Of a stretch of DNA of 64,000 bases, positions 24,540-34,303 are shown in pieces. This stretch comes from Paramesorhizobium sp049065735. GTDB lineage: Bacteria > Pseudomonadota > Alphaproteobacteria > Rhizobiales > Rhizobiaceae. Positions within the stretch are counted from its first letter, which is position 1. Every line of letters begins with the position of its first letter. The DNA lies in contig NZ_JBAKHD010000005.1 of NCBI RefSeq assembly GCF_049065735.1, positions 62,001-126,000 on the forward strand, in the 5' to 3' direction. The notes under the pieces were generated by a model. That model did not search any database. It was not told the DNA's origin and saw only the letters and a list, made by a program, of their open reading frames with translations. The translations under genes and the position numbers were made by a program.

Positions 24540-25036
24540 CTTGAAAAGAAGAGGGTGGTGTTATAAATTGTAGGAGTGAGAAGCAGGAGTGCGACCTCCT
24601 GCCCCTCGGTACCTTATGTGATAAATCGGACCCGCACCGTCACTGACCAGGTGGTGCGGGTCTTTTTTATCTCAAAAGTGACAATGATTGGTATTGACCA
24701 AATTGGCGGATACCACATTGCAGCTTCTCCTGTCGAAAGTTGGGGCCTCTTGCCGATTGGCTGGCGCTGCCCCTCGTCGCCAGTGCGCCCCCTGGACCGG
24801 CGCGTCTGCTTTCAACCTTCGACGGAAAATCTATAACCGAGATTTTTATATTGGGCGAGTGGGGCGAGTGCGTCAATTTCTATTAGTTATTCCTAATAAT
24901 TAATTTCGTATAGTGTATTTCATTGCATAGTTCAGGTATTTTATAAACTAATTCCAAAATATTCTGTTTTATTTATTATGTCTGTAGAAATACTATAAAT
25001 ATAAATTAATATTTGCATCGAATTTGCGAGGATTCG
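24540..25036. other. Intergenic region after the efflux operon
   Basis: About 500 bp hold the operon's terminator (24629-24668) and then a markedly AT-rich stretch (about 24880-25020) just before the channel gene, likely its promoter region. No supported gene is present. Confidence 0.5.
24629..24668 (+). terminator. Rho-independent terminator after the RND operon
   Basis: GACCCGCACC (24629-24638) pairs exactly with GGTGCGGGTC (24653-24662) and is followed by TTTTTTA. It lies about 90 bp past the pump stop codon. Confidence 0.88.
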
Positions 25037-27610
25037 ATGCGAGAACAGAAGAATTACAGAATTTTGTTGCGCGGAGGATGGCGGTCTCCCTTTCTTCTTT
25101 TCGTGCTTTCGCTGTTGAGCCTCATGTTTCTCGTCTCCGAGGCGCAGTCGCAGGCAGCTGTCGACTGGGCGGGGACGTGGAATACCAAATGGGCTTATGG
25201 CGCCGCGCCCATCACGTTCGAGCAGAACGGAGAGCAGGTGACGGGCCGCTACCCGCTTTACAACGGGCGCATCGAGGCCAAGGCGATGGGCAATCAGCTC
25301 ATCGGCCGTTGGAGCGAGGGGGATCGGCATGGCGACTTCCTGTTTGTCCAGTCGCCTGACGGTTCCAGCTTCATGGGCCGTTTCGGCGATGCCATGGGGG
25401 AGTGGTGGACAGGTGTTCGGGCCGATGCCGCGCTCTATCAGAGTGTGCCGGTCGACCAGTCGAGCCCGATGGCGGCGATGAGCACGTTTCTCAAGGCGAT
25501 GAACGAAAGCGGCGCGGACAATATTTCACGCGCCGCAGGGGGCGGGATGGCGCTGGTCGGCAAGGCGGCGAGCGTGGTCGACGTCGCTGACACGGATCGG
25601 GGCGGGCACAACATCAATGATTATGTGCATGAGCTTTACGCTGTCATCGACAAGCTCACCTTCCGCCTTTCCAACCTGCCGCACCGGACGATCAAAAGCG
25701 ACGAGGCCACGGCGCGGCTCGGCCAGTTCGATACTGACGTGACCTATGACGTCAATTTCCGCCGTAAGGACGGCAAGTGGTTCATCGTCGGGCCACCGCT
25801 CGATGCGCTGAAGGCGAAGCTCGCGGCGCTTTCCAAGGCGCGCGGTGAGCCGGTGGACACGGTGAGCGAGCCGGAGAAGTTGCGCACGCCGCGCGATGCC
25901 TTCAAGGTGCTGCTCGGCAGCTTCAGCGGCGGCAGCGACGCGCCGGCAGAGAGTACGCTCAACATGCAGGGCATTCCCGCTGCCGTGCGCGCGGACGAAG
26001 CGCCGCTCTTTACCCGCTACCTCAAGAAGGTGATCGACCGGATCGGCTATGTCTACTGGCAGGAGATTCCTGACGATCCCAAGAGCAAGGCGCCTTATGT
26101 GTTCTTCCAGCATCCGGCGGGCAACATCGCGGTAGGGCCGGTCGAGACGGACAAGGGCGTCATCTGGCAGTTCACGCCGGATACGCTGCATCATATCCGC
26201 TCGCTCTATGCCTCCATCGAGGATGTGCCGGTGGCGCCCGAATTCTCGGCCACGGCGGGCGATGACGCCTATTTCAAACTACGGTCCTTCGCCCGTTGGC
26301 TCAACCCGGCCCTCTTACAACGCGCCGGGCCGGTGGATTGGTGGCAATGGCTGATGCTGGGCATTCTGGGCGCGCTCGGCATTGTGGGCGGGTTCATCGC
26401 CAAGGGGCTCCTCTACGCCTTTCACCGGCGCGGTACGGCGGCTTCCGCGGACGGAGAGCCCGCGCTGCCGCATGCCGTCGGATGGTCGGTGCGGATCATC
26501 GTTCTGGGCCTCTTCCTGCTTGCGGCGTTGCGGCTGCTGGGTCTGCCGAGCATGGTGGCGACGCCTGTCAAGGCGCTGGGCTGGGCCGCTATCCTGCTTG
26601 GTGCAGTACCGATTCTCTGGCATCTCGTCGGTAAAGCGGGGGATGTTTACCGTGACCGCTGGCCCGTTCCGGGCTATCATGAGACGCTGATCGCACTTTT
26701 GACCGGCGTTGCCCGCGCCGCCATCGTCCTCTTCGCCTTCCTGGCGCTGGCGCAGGTGTTTCAGCTGCCCTATGAGCATGTGCTGGCCGGGCTTGGCATT
26801 GGCGGCCTCGCCGTGGCGCTCGCGGCACAGCCGACCTTGCAGAATTTTCTCTCGGGCCTCACGCTCTATGCGGACCGGCCGGTCAGTGTCGGCGATTTCT
26901 GCAAATTCGACGATACGCTCGGCACGGTGGAGCATATCGGCATGCGGTCCACGCGGGTGCGTTCGCTCGACCGCACGGTGTTCTCGATCCCGAACTCGGA
27001 ATTCGCCGATATGAAGATCGAGAACTACTCCCGGCGCGACCGCATCCGGTTCAACACCACGCTGCAGCTGCGCTGCGAGACGACCGCCGACCAGCTGCGA
27101 TACCTGCTGGCCCAGCTGCGTCATCTGCTCATCGCGCATCCGCGCGTGATGGAAGACCTGGAGGTGCGCTTCGTCGGCTTCGGCGACTATTCCCTCGATG
27201 TGGAGATCACCGCCTATATCCGGACCCACAGTGGCGACGAATTCCTGGCGATCCGCGAGGATATCCTCCTGCATATCATGAAGATCGTCGATGAAGCCGG
27301 CGTGCAGTTCGCATTCCCGTCATCGGTCCAATACGGTCCTGACGATCTGCCGGTCGATATGGAAAAGCAGGCGGAGGCGGAGAGACGGGTTGCGGCGTGG
27401 CGCAAGGGAGAGAAGCTGCCTTTCCCGGATTTCCTCGATGAGGACAAGGCGCAGATGAGCGACACGCTTGCCTATCCGCCGGAAGGTTCTGTGCATGCAT
27501 CGCCCGGCCCGGAGGCGGCCGGAAAGGGGGCGGGGCCTGCCCGGAACCAGTCACGCTGGAAGCTGTTGGGCGATAAATCGGCTCGGGGAGGGGCGCGGGC
27601 GGCGAGGTAG
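25037..27610 (+). CDS. MscS-family mechanosensitive ion channel with large periplasmic N-terminus
   Basis: The 857-residue protein has a signal peptide (LLFVLSLLSLMFLVSEAQSQ), then about 380 exported residues beginning VDWAGTWNTKWAYGAAPITF, which resemble a lipocalin-like or Avidin-type beta barrel (NGEQVTGRYPLYNGRIEAK). Five or so membrane helices follow (from about 435). The MscS core is at 575-650: LGIGGLAVALAAQPTLQNFLSGL, then the beta domain with DRPVSVGDFCKFDDTLGTVEHIGMRSTRVRSLDRT and SIPNSEFADMKIENYSRRDRIR. It would release solutes on hypo-osmotic shock. GAGG precedes the ATG at 25037. The gene is alone. Confidence 0.9.
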   Translation: MREQKNYRILLRGGWRSPFLLFVLSLLSLMFLVSEAQSQAAVDWAGTWNTKWAYGAAPITFEQNGEQVTGRYPLYNGRIEAKAMGNQLIGRWSEGDRHGDFLFVQSPDGSSFMGRFGDAMGEWWTGVRADAALYQSVPVDQSSPMAAMSTFLKAMNESGADNISRAAGGGMALVGKAASVVDVADTDRGGHNINDYVHELYAVIDKLTFRLSNLPHRTIKSDEATARLGQFDTDVTYDVNFRRKDGKWFIVGPPLDALKAKLAALSKARGEPVDTVSEPEKLRTPRDAFKVLLGSFSGGSDAPAESTLNMQGIPAAVRADEAPLFTRYLKKVIDRIGYVYWQEIPDDPKSKAPYVFFQHPAGNIAVGPVETDKGVIWQFTPDTLHHIRSLYASIEDVPVAPEFSATAGDDAYFKLRSFARWLNPALLQRAGPVDWWQWLMLGILGALGIVGGFIAKGLLYAFHRRGTAASADGEPALPHAVGWSVRIIVLGLFLLAALRLLGLPSMVATPVKALGWAAILLGAVPILWHLVGKAGDVYRDRWPVPGYHETLIALLTGVARAAIVLFAFLALAQVFQLPYEHVLAGLGIGGLAVALAAQPTLQNFLSGLTLYADRPVSVGDFCKFDDTLGTVEHIGMRSTRVRSLDRTVFSIPNSEFADMKIENYSRRDRIRFNTTLQLRCETTADQLRYLLAQLRHLLIAHPRVMEDLEVRFVGFGDYSLDVEITAYIRTHSGDEFLAIREDILLHIMKIVDEAGVQFAFPSSVQYGPDDLPVDMEKQAEAERRVAAWRKGEKLPFPDFLDEDKAQMSDTLAYPPEGSVHASPGPEAAGKGAGPARNQSRWKLLGDKSARGGARAAR

Positions 27611-27769
27611 ATCCCCCTGTCCGTCAAATGACGGCTGTTCATATCTTCGTGACAATTTTCGAAAAGGCTTGTAACTTTTCGCGGTTGGGTGCGTTACCAC
27701 GCCCCCGATCCGAGGCCTGCGAGGGGTAGGCAATTTTCAAACCCGGGGACGAGACAATGAGGCTTGAGT

Positions 27770-28738
27770 ATGAAGCGTCATATCTGCGTTGCTGTGGTTA
27801 CCCGCAACAGACCCCAGATGTTGTGTCATCTGTTTTTCTCGCTGGCCGTCATGAAACGACCGCCGGAAGAGCAGCTTTCCCTTCTGGTCGTGGAGAACAA
27901 CGATAAGCGGACGCTTGCGGGGATCATCGAGCCGTTTCGCGCTCTTATGCTCGGGATTAAAATAGAATACCGGAACGAGTGCGTGCCGGGCATTTCCGCC
28001 GTCAGGAATCACGCGCTGAACCATGCGATCCGGCGCGGCTACGACCTCCTCGTTTATGTGGATGATGATGAATGCGTGGAGGCGGACTGGCTGGTAAATC
28101 TGCTGGCCGAGCGTGACAGGCTCGATCTCGACATCGTCGGCTCGCCGGTGCGTCTCAAGCCCTTCGCTCGAAAGCTCACGCCGATGCAGAAACTCGTCTG
28201 GCGCGGCATCGCGCAGAGGAAGGTCAAATCGGAACAACGCTGCAAGGCGAAATGCGAGTGTGGCCGGGGGGATACCATCAAACTCGGCACCGGAAGCTGG
28301 ATGGGGCGGCTCGATTTCTTCCGTGAGACGGGCCTGCGCTTCGATGCGCAGTTCGGCCTTACCGGCGGTGAAGACTGGCATTTATGGGAAAAGGCGAAGA
28401 GCCTGGGCGCCAGAACCGGCTGGGCCTGCAACGCCATCGTTTATGAGAACGTCCCTTTGTCGCGTCTGACGCTTTCTTACTACTACCGGCGCACGCGCGA
28501 CCATAACATCACAGAATTCATCGCCAGCTATCGGGAAAATCCGCGAAAAACTATCCGGAACCTGCCGCTCAAACTCGCTGGGCGGGCGGTCAAGTTCCTC
28601 AGCACGGCCATCGCGATACCGTTCCGGGGCGCGCCGGGAATCGTTTCCTCCGCCGCGGCGCTCGGTGGCCTCGTCGGTCTCATGGAAGGCCCCTTCGGCA
28701 AAGTCGCGCTGCATTATCTGGAGACGATGGGATTTTGA
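27770..28738 (+). CDS. Family 2 glycosyltransferase
   Basis: This 322-residue protein has a GT-A fold: the N-terminal strand ICVAVVTRNRPQML, the nucleotide-sugar aspartates in DLLVYVDDDECVEADWL (near residue 95), and GLTGGEDWHLWEKAKSLG near 200, the acceptor or catalytic ED(W) region of family 2 enzymes. A hydrophobic C-terminal part (AVKFLSTAIAIPF, IVSSAAALGGLVGLM) may hold it at the inner membrane. It likely adds a sugar to a surface polysaccharide or lipid; donor and acceptor are unknown. The ATG at 27770 has GAGG upstream. No other polysaccharide gene is adjacent. Confidence 0.85.
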   Translation: MKRHICVAVVTRNRPQMLCHLFFSLAVMKRPPEEQLSLLVVENNDKRTLAGIIEPFRALMLGIKIEYRNECVPGISAVRNHALNHAIRRGYDLLVYVDDDECVEADWLVNLLAERDRLDLDIVGSPVRLKPFARKLTPMQKLVWRGIAQRKVKSEQRCKAKCECGRGDTIKLGTGSWMGRLDFFRETGLRFDAQFGLTGGEDWHLWEKAKSLGARTGWACNAIVYENVPLSRLTLSYYYRRTRDHNITEFIASYRENPRKTIRNLPLKLAGRAVKFLSTAIAIPFRGAPGIVSSAAALGGLVGLMEGPFGKVALHYLETMGF

Positions 28739-28763
28739 TTGGAGGAAGCAGGGTCGGCCATCT

Positions 28764-29669
28764 CTACTGCACTCGCGCGCGCTCTGCCAGAAAATCCAGC
28801 AGCGCGCGCACCCGGGCGGGGAGCGGGCCGCCCTGGCCGACATAGACGGCGTGGACCTCCTCCAGATCGCCGGGATTGCAATCTTCCAGCACGGGCACGA
28901 GGCGACCGGCTTCGATATCCTTGCGCACGGCGAAGGCGGCCAGCCGGGCGAGGCCGACGCCCGCCACCACCAGATGCCGCATGGCCTCTCCATCATTGAC
29001 CTGGACGCTGCCGGTAACGGGCAGGGTGACGGTTCTCCCTTCATGGACGAGCGGCCACCCCTTGACAGTCCTGGCATAGCAGAAGGCGATGCGATTGTGC
29101 CCTTCGAGCTCGGGAACGGTTTTGGGTTCGCCGAAGCGTTCCAGATAGGAAGGCGCGGCGACGATGACCATGCGGGTCGCGCCGAGCTTGCGCGCGACCA
29201 GATTGGAGCTTTTCAGCGGGCCGGCGCGCACGGCGACATCGGTGCGCTCCGCCAAAAGGTCGATCACCGCATCCGTCTGCACCATGTCGAGCGCTATGCC
29301 GGGATACATTGCCAGAAATTCAGGCAGGACCGGCGCGAGGATGTGAGTTGCGAAGGAGGCGTTGGTATTGAACCGGATGCGCCCGGCAGGCTTTTCGCCG
29401 GTCGAGGCGCTACGCTCCGCCTCGTCGAGATCGGCGAGGATGCGCGTGCTGCGTTCGTAAAAGGCCGTTCCCTCCGGCGTCAATTGCAGCTTGCGCGTCG
29501 AGCGGTTAACGAGCCTTGCGCCAAGGCGGGTCTCCAGCCGGGTCATAAGCTTGCTCACCGCCGATGGCGTCATCCGGCAGGCGCGGGCAGCGGCGGAGAA
29601 GCCGCCCATCTCCACCACGCGGACGAAAACTTCCATCTCGCCGAAGCGGTTGATGTCGATGCGGCTCAT
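28764..29669 (-). CDS. LysR family transcriptional regulator
   Basis: A 301-residue LysR regulator. The winged helix-turn-helix is MEVFVRVVEMGGFSAAARACRMTPSAVSKLMTRLE (residues 12-46) with RLGARLVNRSTRKLQLTPEG following; the effector domain starts near residue 93 with GRIRFNTNASFATHILAPVLP. It resembles the CrgA/DsdC-like AraC-independent group that controls neighbouring dehydrogenase or efflux genes. It is transcribed away from the MFS exporter and aldo-keto reductase genes, the usual arrangement for control from the shared 100-bp intergenic region. The ligand is unknown. Confidence 0.9.
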   Translation of the reverse strand: MSRIDINRFGEMEVFVRVVEMGGFSAAARACRMTPSAVSKLMTRLETRLGARLVNRSTRKLQLTPEGTAFYERSTRILADLDEAERSASTGEKPAGRIRFNTNASFATHILAPVLPEFLAMYPGIALDMVQTDAVIDLLAERTDVAVRAGPLKSSNLVARKLGATRMVIVAAPSYLERFGEPKTVPELEGHNRIAFCYARTVKGWPLVHEGRTVTLPVTGSVQVNDGEAMRHLVVAGVGLARLAAFAVRKDIEAGRLVPVLEDCNPGDLEEVHAVYVGQGGPLPARVRALLDFLAERARVQ

Positions 29670-29770
29670 GGTGAATTCAATTCATAAATCCTGTTCCTCA
29701 GCGCTCTCTACATCATCGTATGGCGCTCGTCCATATTCCGGGCCACTGCAACAATTGAGAGGCTCGATCA

Positions 29771-30949
29771 ATGCCTTTGGCTCTTTATGCCCTGACCGCC
29801 GGTGCTTTCGGCATCGGCGTTACGGAATTCGTCATCATGGGACTGCTTTTGGACGTGAGCGCCGATTTGGGCGTCTCCATCGCCATGGCGGGCCTGCTCA
29901 TATCAGGTTACGCGCTGGGTGTCGTCGTCGGCGCACCTGTCATGACCATCCTGACCGGCCGGTGGCCGCGCAAGACCGTGCTTCTCGGCCTGATGCTGAT
30001 CTTCACCATCGGCAACGTCGCCTGCGCGCTCGCGCCCGGCTATGGCTTCCTGATGGCGGCGCGGGTGCTGACCGCCTTTGCGCACGGCACTTTCTTCGGC
30101 GTCGGCTCGGTGGTGGCGACCAATCTCGTCGCGCCCGACAAGCGGGCCTCCGCCATCGCCGTCATGTTCACGGGGCTGACCGTGGCCAACATTCTCGGCG
30201 TCCCCTTCGGCACCTGGCTCGGCCAGCAATTCGGCTGGCGCGCCACCTTCTGGGCGGTGGCGCTGGTCGGGGCCGTCGCGCTCGCCATCATCGCGCTGCT
30301 CGTGCCCCGCGACAAGGCCGCGCCGGAGGCGGGCGCCTGGCGGGCGGACCTGAAGGCGCTCGCGCGCCGCCCGGTGCTGCTCGGCTTTCTGACGACGGTG
30401 CTTGGCTATGCCGGTGTCTTCGCGGTGTTCACTTATATTGCTCCGGCGCTGACACGGATTACCGGCTTTTCTGAAGGCGCGGTGTCTCCGATCCTGCTCG
30501 TCTTTGGCGGCGGGCTGATCGTCGGCAATATCGTCGGCGGCAAACTTGCAGACCGGCATTTGGTGAAAACCGTCATCGGCACACTGGTCGTGCTTGCCGC
30601 CGTGCTCGGCCTCATGACCTTCGCGCTGCATGAGAAGACTGCGGCCATCGCCTTCGTCGGACTGCTCGGGGCTGCCGCCTTCGCAACGGTCGCGCCGCTG
30701 CAGATGTGGGTGCTGTCGAAGGCGGAGGGCGCGGGCCAGAGCCTCGCCTCCAGTTTCAACATCGCCGCCTTCAACCTCGGCAATGCGCTCGGAGCGTGGG
30801 CTGGCGGCGCGGTGATCGACCACGGCCCGGGGCTGGGCGCCATCCCTGTCGTCGCTGCACTCATCACCTTGGGCGGACTCGCCATCGCGGTCATCAGCAT
30901 CCGGATGGATGGGCGCGGCGTGCCTTCCGGGGCGACCGCCAACGCCTGA
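29771..30949 (+). CDS. MFS exporter of the DHA1 (AraJ/YdhP) type
   Basis: The 392-residue protein has twelve membrane helices and the DHA1 drug-exporter pattern. It begins LALYALTAGAFGIGVTEFVIMGLLLDVSADLGVS, as in AraJ/YdhP; motif A appears as TGRWPRKTVLL, motif B as RVLTAFAHGTFFGVGS and motif C-like glycine runs in ANILGVPFGTWLGQQFGWRATFW. Substrates may be sugars or drugs; none can be assigned. It is followed by an aldo-keto reductase gene 43 bp on and is divergent from a LysR gene that probably controls both. Confidence 0.9.
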   Translation: MPLALYALTAGAFGIGVTEFVIMGLLLDVSADLGVSIAMAGLLISGYALGVVVGAPVMTILTGRWPRKTVLLGLMLIFTIGNVACALAPGYGFLMAARVLTAFAHGTFFGVGSVVATNLVAPDKRASAIAVMFTGLTVANILGVPFGTWLGQQFGWRATFWAVALVGAVALAIIALLVPRDKAAPEAGAWRADLKALARRPVLLGFLTTVLGYAGVFAVFTYIAPALTRITGFSEGAVSPILLVFGGGLIVGNIVGGKLADRHLVKTVIGTLVVLAAVLGLMTFALHEKTAAIAFVGLLGAAAFATVAPLQMWVLSKAEGAGQSLASSFNIAAFNLGNALGAWAGGAVIDHGPGLGAIPVVAALITLGGLAIAVISIRMDGRGVPSGATANA

Positions 30950-30992
30950 ACTGAACATTCTCCTTCCTCGACATTTGAAAGTGAAAAAAGCC

Positions 30993-32027
30993 ATGGAATA
31001 CAGATATTTGGGTAAATCCGGCCTGAAAGTTCCCGTCCTCAGCTTCGGCGCGGGAACATTCGGCGGGCAGGGGCCGCTCTTCGGCGCATGGGGTAACACG
31101 GATGCGGACGAAGCGCGGCGGCTCGTCGATATTTGCCTGGAGGCAGGCGTCAATCTGTTCGACACGGCCGATGTCTATTCGAACGGCGCTTCGGAGGAGG
31201 TGCTGGGCGAGGCGATCCGGGGACGCCGCGATCAGGTGATCCTCTCGACCAAGACCGGCCTGCCAATGGGCGAGGGGCCGAACGATGCGGGCACGTCGCG
31301 CAGCCGGTTGATCAAGGCGGTCGACGACGCGCTGCGGCGGCTTGGAACTGACTATATCGACCTGCTGCAACTGCACGCCTTCGATGCGGGAACGCCGGTC
31401 GAGGAGGTGCTGTCGACGCTGGATGGTCTCGTCCGGGCTGGCAAGATCCGCTATGTGGGCGTTTCCAATTTCGCGGGCTGGGAGTTGATGAAGTCGCTCG
31501 CCGTGGCGGAAAAACATGGCTATCCGCGCTATGTCGCGCATCAGGCCTATTACTCGCTGGTGGGGCGCGATTATGAATGGGAACTGATGCCGCTCGGCCT
31601 CGATCAAGGCGTCGGCGCGCTGGTGTGGAGCCCGCTGGGCTGGGGAAGGCTCACCGGCAAGATCCGCCGTGGCCAGCCGCTGCCGGAGCAGAGCCGCCTG
31701 CACCAGACCGCGGAATATGGCCCGCCAGTGGATGACGAAAGGCTTTACCGGATCATCGACGTGCTGGACACGATTACCGGGGAAACCGGGAAGACCATCC
31801 CGCAGATCGCGCTCAACTGGCTGCTGGGCCGCCCGACGGTGTCATCGGTCATCATCGGCGCGCGCAATGAGGAGCAATTGCGCCAGAATCTGGGCGCTGT
31901 CGGCTGGTCGCTGACGGCGGAGCAGGTCGCCAGGCTCGACGAGGCCAGCGCCGTGACCGCGCCCTATCCCTATTTTCCGTATCGGCGGCAGGCGGGCTTC
32001 GCGAGGCTGAATCCGCCTTTGGTGTAA
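30993..32027 (+). CDS. Aldo/keto reductase
   Basis: This 344-residue NADPH-dependent (beta/alpha)8 reductase shows the catalytic tetrad: Asp and Tyr in NLFDTADVYSNGASEEVLG, Lys in VILSTKTGLPM, and His in YIDLLQLHAFDAGTPVEEV. The C-terminal cofactor segment PTVSSVIIGARNEEQLRQNLGA matches the YajO/Tas-like subfamily. It reduces aldehydes or ketones; the substrate is unknown. I chose the ATG at 30993 (MEYRYLGKSGLKVPVLSFG), the standard family start; the upstream in-frame codons overlap the MFS gene. It is probably co-transcribed with the exporter. Confidence 0.92.
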   Translation: MEYRYLGKSGLKVPVLSFGAGTFGGQGPLFGAWGNTDADEARRLVDICLEAGVNLFDTADVYSNGASEEVLGEAIRGRRDQVILSTKTGLPMGEGPNDAGTSRSRLIKAVDDALRRLGTDYIDLLQLHAFDAGTPVEEVLSTLDGLVRAGKIRYVGVSNFAGWELMKSLAVAEKHGYPRYVAHQAYYSLVGRDYEWELMPLGLDQGVGALVWSPLGWGRLTGKIRRGQPLPEQSRLHQTAEYGPPVDDERLYRIIDVLDTITGETGKTIPQIALNWLLGRPTVSSVIIGARNEEQLRQNLGAVGWSLTAEQVARLDEASAVTAPYPYFPYRRQAGFARLNPPLV

Positions 32028-32041
32028 AAAAAGGGGGCGGA

Positions 32042-33412
32042 TTAGCCCGCCCCACCATCATCAATCGCGATATTCACCGCATCGAACGCCGCCTCGGCGA
32101 TATCGAACATCTGGTCGATCTGCTCTTCCGTGATGATTAGCGGCGGGCAGAAGGCGAGGGCGTCGCCGACATTGCGTCCGATCAGGCCGCGCTCGTGCAT
32201 GGCGCGGTTGATGGTGAGGCCGAGCGCGCCGGGCTTATCGGCGAAGGCGGCGTGGTAAACCTCGAGTGCGCCGATGAGGCCGACGCCGCGGGCTTCCACC
32301 ACCAGCGGATGGCTTTCCAACGTGCGCAGGCGGGAGAGGAAATGTGGGCTCAGGTTCCGGGCATTGCCGACCAGATCCCGCTCCTCGAGGATGGCGAGGT
32401 TTTCCAGCGCCACCGCAGCGGCGACGGGATGGCCGCTGGCAGTGAAGCCGTGGCCGAACGTGCCGATTTCGGCGGATTGATCCGCGAGCGGCTGGTAGAC
32501 CCGGTCGTTGATGAGCACGGCGGAAATGGGCAGGTAGGAGGAGGCGAGCTGCTTAGACAGCGTCATGATGTCAGGCTCGATTTCATATCGGGTCGAGCCG
32601 AACATCTCGCCGGTGCGACCGAAGCCGCAGATGACTTCGTCGGCGATGAGCAAAATGTCGTATTTCCTGAGGACTTCCTGGATTTCCCGCCAATAGCCTG
32701 TCGGAGGCACGATCACACCTCCGGCACCCATGACAGGCTCGCCGATGAAGGCGGCGACGGTTTCCGGTCCTTCCGCAAGGATCAGGTCTTCCAGGTCCCT
32801 GGCGCAGCGCTGGGCGAATTCGAGCTCGCTTTCGCCGGGGACCGCTCCCGTACGGTAATGCGGGCAGGTGGTGTGGAGAATGCCCGGCATCGGCAGGTCG
32901 AAGGCGCGGTGGTTGTTGGGCAGGCCGGTGAGGCTGGCGCTCGCCAGTGTGACGCCGTGATAGCCCTTCATGCGCGAGATGATCTTTTTCTTCTCCGGCT
33001 TGCCGAGCGCATTGGAGCGATAGCGGACGATCTTCACCACCGTATCGTTGGCCTCGGAGCCGGAATTGGTGAAATAGACCTTCGACATCGGCACCGGCGC
33101 CATGGCGATCAGCTTTTCCGCCAGTTCGACGGAGGGGCCATGCGTCTTCTGGGTGAAGGTGTGGTAATAGGGCAGCTTCTCCATCTGCCGCGCGGCCGCC
33201 TCGACCAGCCGCTTTTCGCCGAAGCCGACGGCGACGCTCCATAGCCCGGCCATGCCCTCGATATAGCGCTTGCCGTTGTTATCGAAGACATAAATGCCTT
33301 CGCCCCGCTCGATGACGAGAGAGCCTTCCGCCTCCTGCTTGCGGGCATTGGTATAGGAATGGAGCTGATAGGCGATGTCTTTTGCTTCAATGGAATTGGG
33401 CTGATGGGACAC
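32042..33412 (-). CDS. Class III aminotransferase (pyruvate-dependent, aspartate aminotransferase family)
   Basis: A 456-residue PLP enzyme of the putrescine/omega-amine:pyruvate group. It starts IAYQLHSYTNARKQEAEGSLVIERGEGIYVFDNNGKRYIEG; YFTNSGSEANDTVVKIVRYR binds phosphate, LIADEVICGFGRTG gives the aspartate, and MTLSKQLASSYLPISAV the Schiff-base lysine. It is homologous to but distinct from the enzyme at 16633. Likely donors are diamines, beta-alanine or similar amines. Its stop lies 15 bp from the convergent aldo-keto reductase stop. The start ATG at 33412 is conventional; no operon partner is visible. Confidence 0.88.
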   Translation of the reverse strand: MSHQPNSIEAKDIAYQLHSYTNARKQEAEGSLVIERGEGIYVFDNNGKRYIEGMAGLWSVAVGFGEKRLVEAAARQMEKLPYYHTFTQKTHGPSVELAEKLIAMAPVPMSKVYFTNSGSEANDTVVKIVRYRSNALGKPEKKKIISRMKGYHGVTLASASLTGLPNNHRAFDLPMPGILHTTCPHYRTGAVPGESELEFAQRCARDLEDLILAEGPETVAAFIGEPVMGAGGVIVPPTGYWREIQEVLRKYDILLIADEVICGFGRTGEMFGSTRYEIEPDIMTLSKQLASSYLPISAVLINDRVYQPLADQSAEIGTFGHGFTASGHPVAAAVALENLAILEERDLVGNARNLSPHFLSRLRTLESHPLVVEARGVGLIGALEVYHAAFADKPGALGLTINRAMHERGLIGRNVGDALAFCPPLIITEEQIDQMFDIAEAAFDAVNIAIDDGGAG

Positions 33413-33526
33413 GGCAAGGCACCTGCTGTTTCAATCGATCAGCCAAAGCTAGCCGAGCGCCGCGTATGAGGGAAGGGCGCATGGCGGATATTTCTCAACC
33501 TGCCGCGCGCCCTCGTTTCTGCCCCG

Positions 33527-34195
33527 TCAGTTTGTATCGGCGTCGGCGACAATCGCCCCTTGCCCGATCTTTAGGAGTGGACGGTTATGCCGGGTCTCAT
33601 CCGAGTGGGGAGGAGATGGCGTATGGATCGGGCTGCTGCTTTCCACAGGTCTGGGTGGGATGAACGGGCTGGCATGGGCCGTGCTCGGAGTCGCTCCTTC
33701 GCCAATACGGGGCAGCGGATGGCGAGGGAATGAGGGCATGGCCGGGCTGGCATGGGCCGCGCTCGGAGTCGCTCCTTCGCCAATACGGGGAAACGGACGG
33801 CGGGGGAATGAGGGCATAGCCGGGCTTGCAGGAACAGCGCCCGGAATCGCTCCCTGGCCGATGCGTGGGGGAGCCGGACGGGCGGGGGAAAGCGGCTGGA
33901 TCGGGCTGGCCGGAGTTAATGGCATGAGCGGCGTGGCCGGGCTCGCGGGCGTGGCTGGATAAATCGGCCGGCGGCGATGGTGGTGATGGCGGTAATAGCC
34001 GTCGTCATAGTAGCCATTGTTGTAATAATAGCCGTTGTAATAATTGTTATAATAGCTGGGGCCGCTATACCAGCTCGATCCGCCATACCAGATTGGGCCG
34101 TCATATCCATCGTAGCCATCGGTTTCCACGCAGCCGGACAAAGCTACCCCAATGGCGCAGATCATTGCGGCGAGGCCCAAAGATTTCATCGACAT
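33527..34195 (-). CDS. Proline-rich surface lipoprotein with tandem repeats
   Basis: The 222-residue product has a lipoprotein signal (MICAIGVALSGC, cysteine at residue 22). A Tyr/Gly/Asn-rich part (about 27-72, YYNNYYNGYYYNNGYYDDGYY) and a histidine run follow. The C-terminal half is proline-rich with imperfect repeats of about 30 residues, each built on ASPAMPSFPR..P.PRIGEGATPS. The DNA repeats across 33650-33860 explain this. No family or function is known to me; it may be a surface or stress-related lipoprotein. AGGAGGG lies 7 bases before the ATG. Repeat number is likely to vary between strains. Confidence 0.75.
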   Translation of the reverse strand: MSMKSLGLAAMICAIGVALSGCVETDGYDGYDGPIWYGGSSWYSGPSYYNNYYNGYYYNNGYYDDGYYRHHHHRRRPIYPATPASPATPLMPLTPASPIQPLSPARPAPPRIGQGAIPGAVPASPAMPSFPRRPFPRIGEGATPSAAHASPAMPSFPRHPLPRIGEGATPSTAHASPFIPPRPVESSSPIHTPSPPHSDETRHNRPLLKIGQGAIVADADTN

Positions 34196-34246
34196 GGTTC
34201 TACCCTCCTACGAGGAGACCGCTCGGAATACGAATTTGGAGCGCGC

Positions 34247-34283
34247 GAAAAGTCCTGGGCAGGATTGCATCCTGTCCAGGACT
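34247..34283 (-). terminator. Rho-independent terminator after the COG4315-like gene
   Basis: A 15-bp stem with one mismatch (34251-34265 with 34269-34283) has a three-base loop and is followed by TTTT on the minus strand (34250-34247). It lies 21 bp past the stop at 34304. Confidence 0.75.
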
Positions 34284-34303
34284 GCGTGAGGGGACATGGG
34301 TGG

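Noticed and set aside
29491..30474. 327-codon frame overlapping the LysR and MFS genes
   Set aside because: It overlaps two well-supported genes in another frame and lacks any family pattern.
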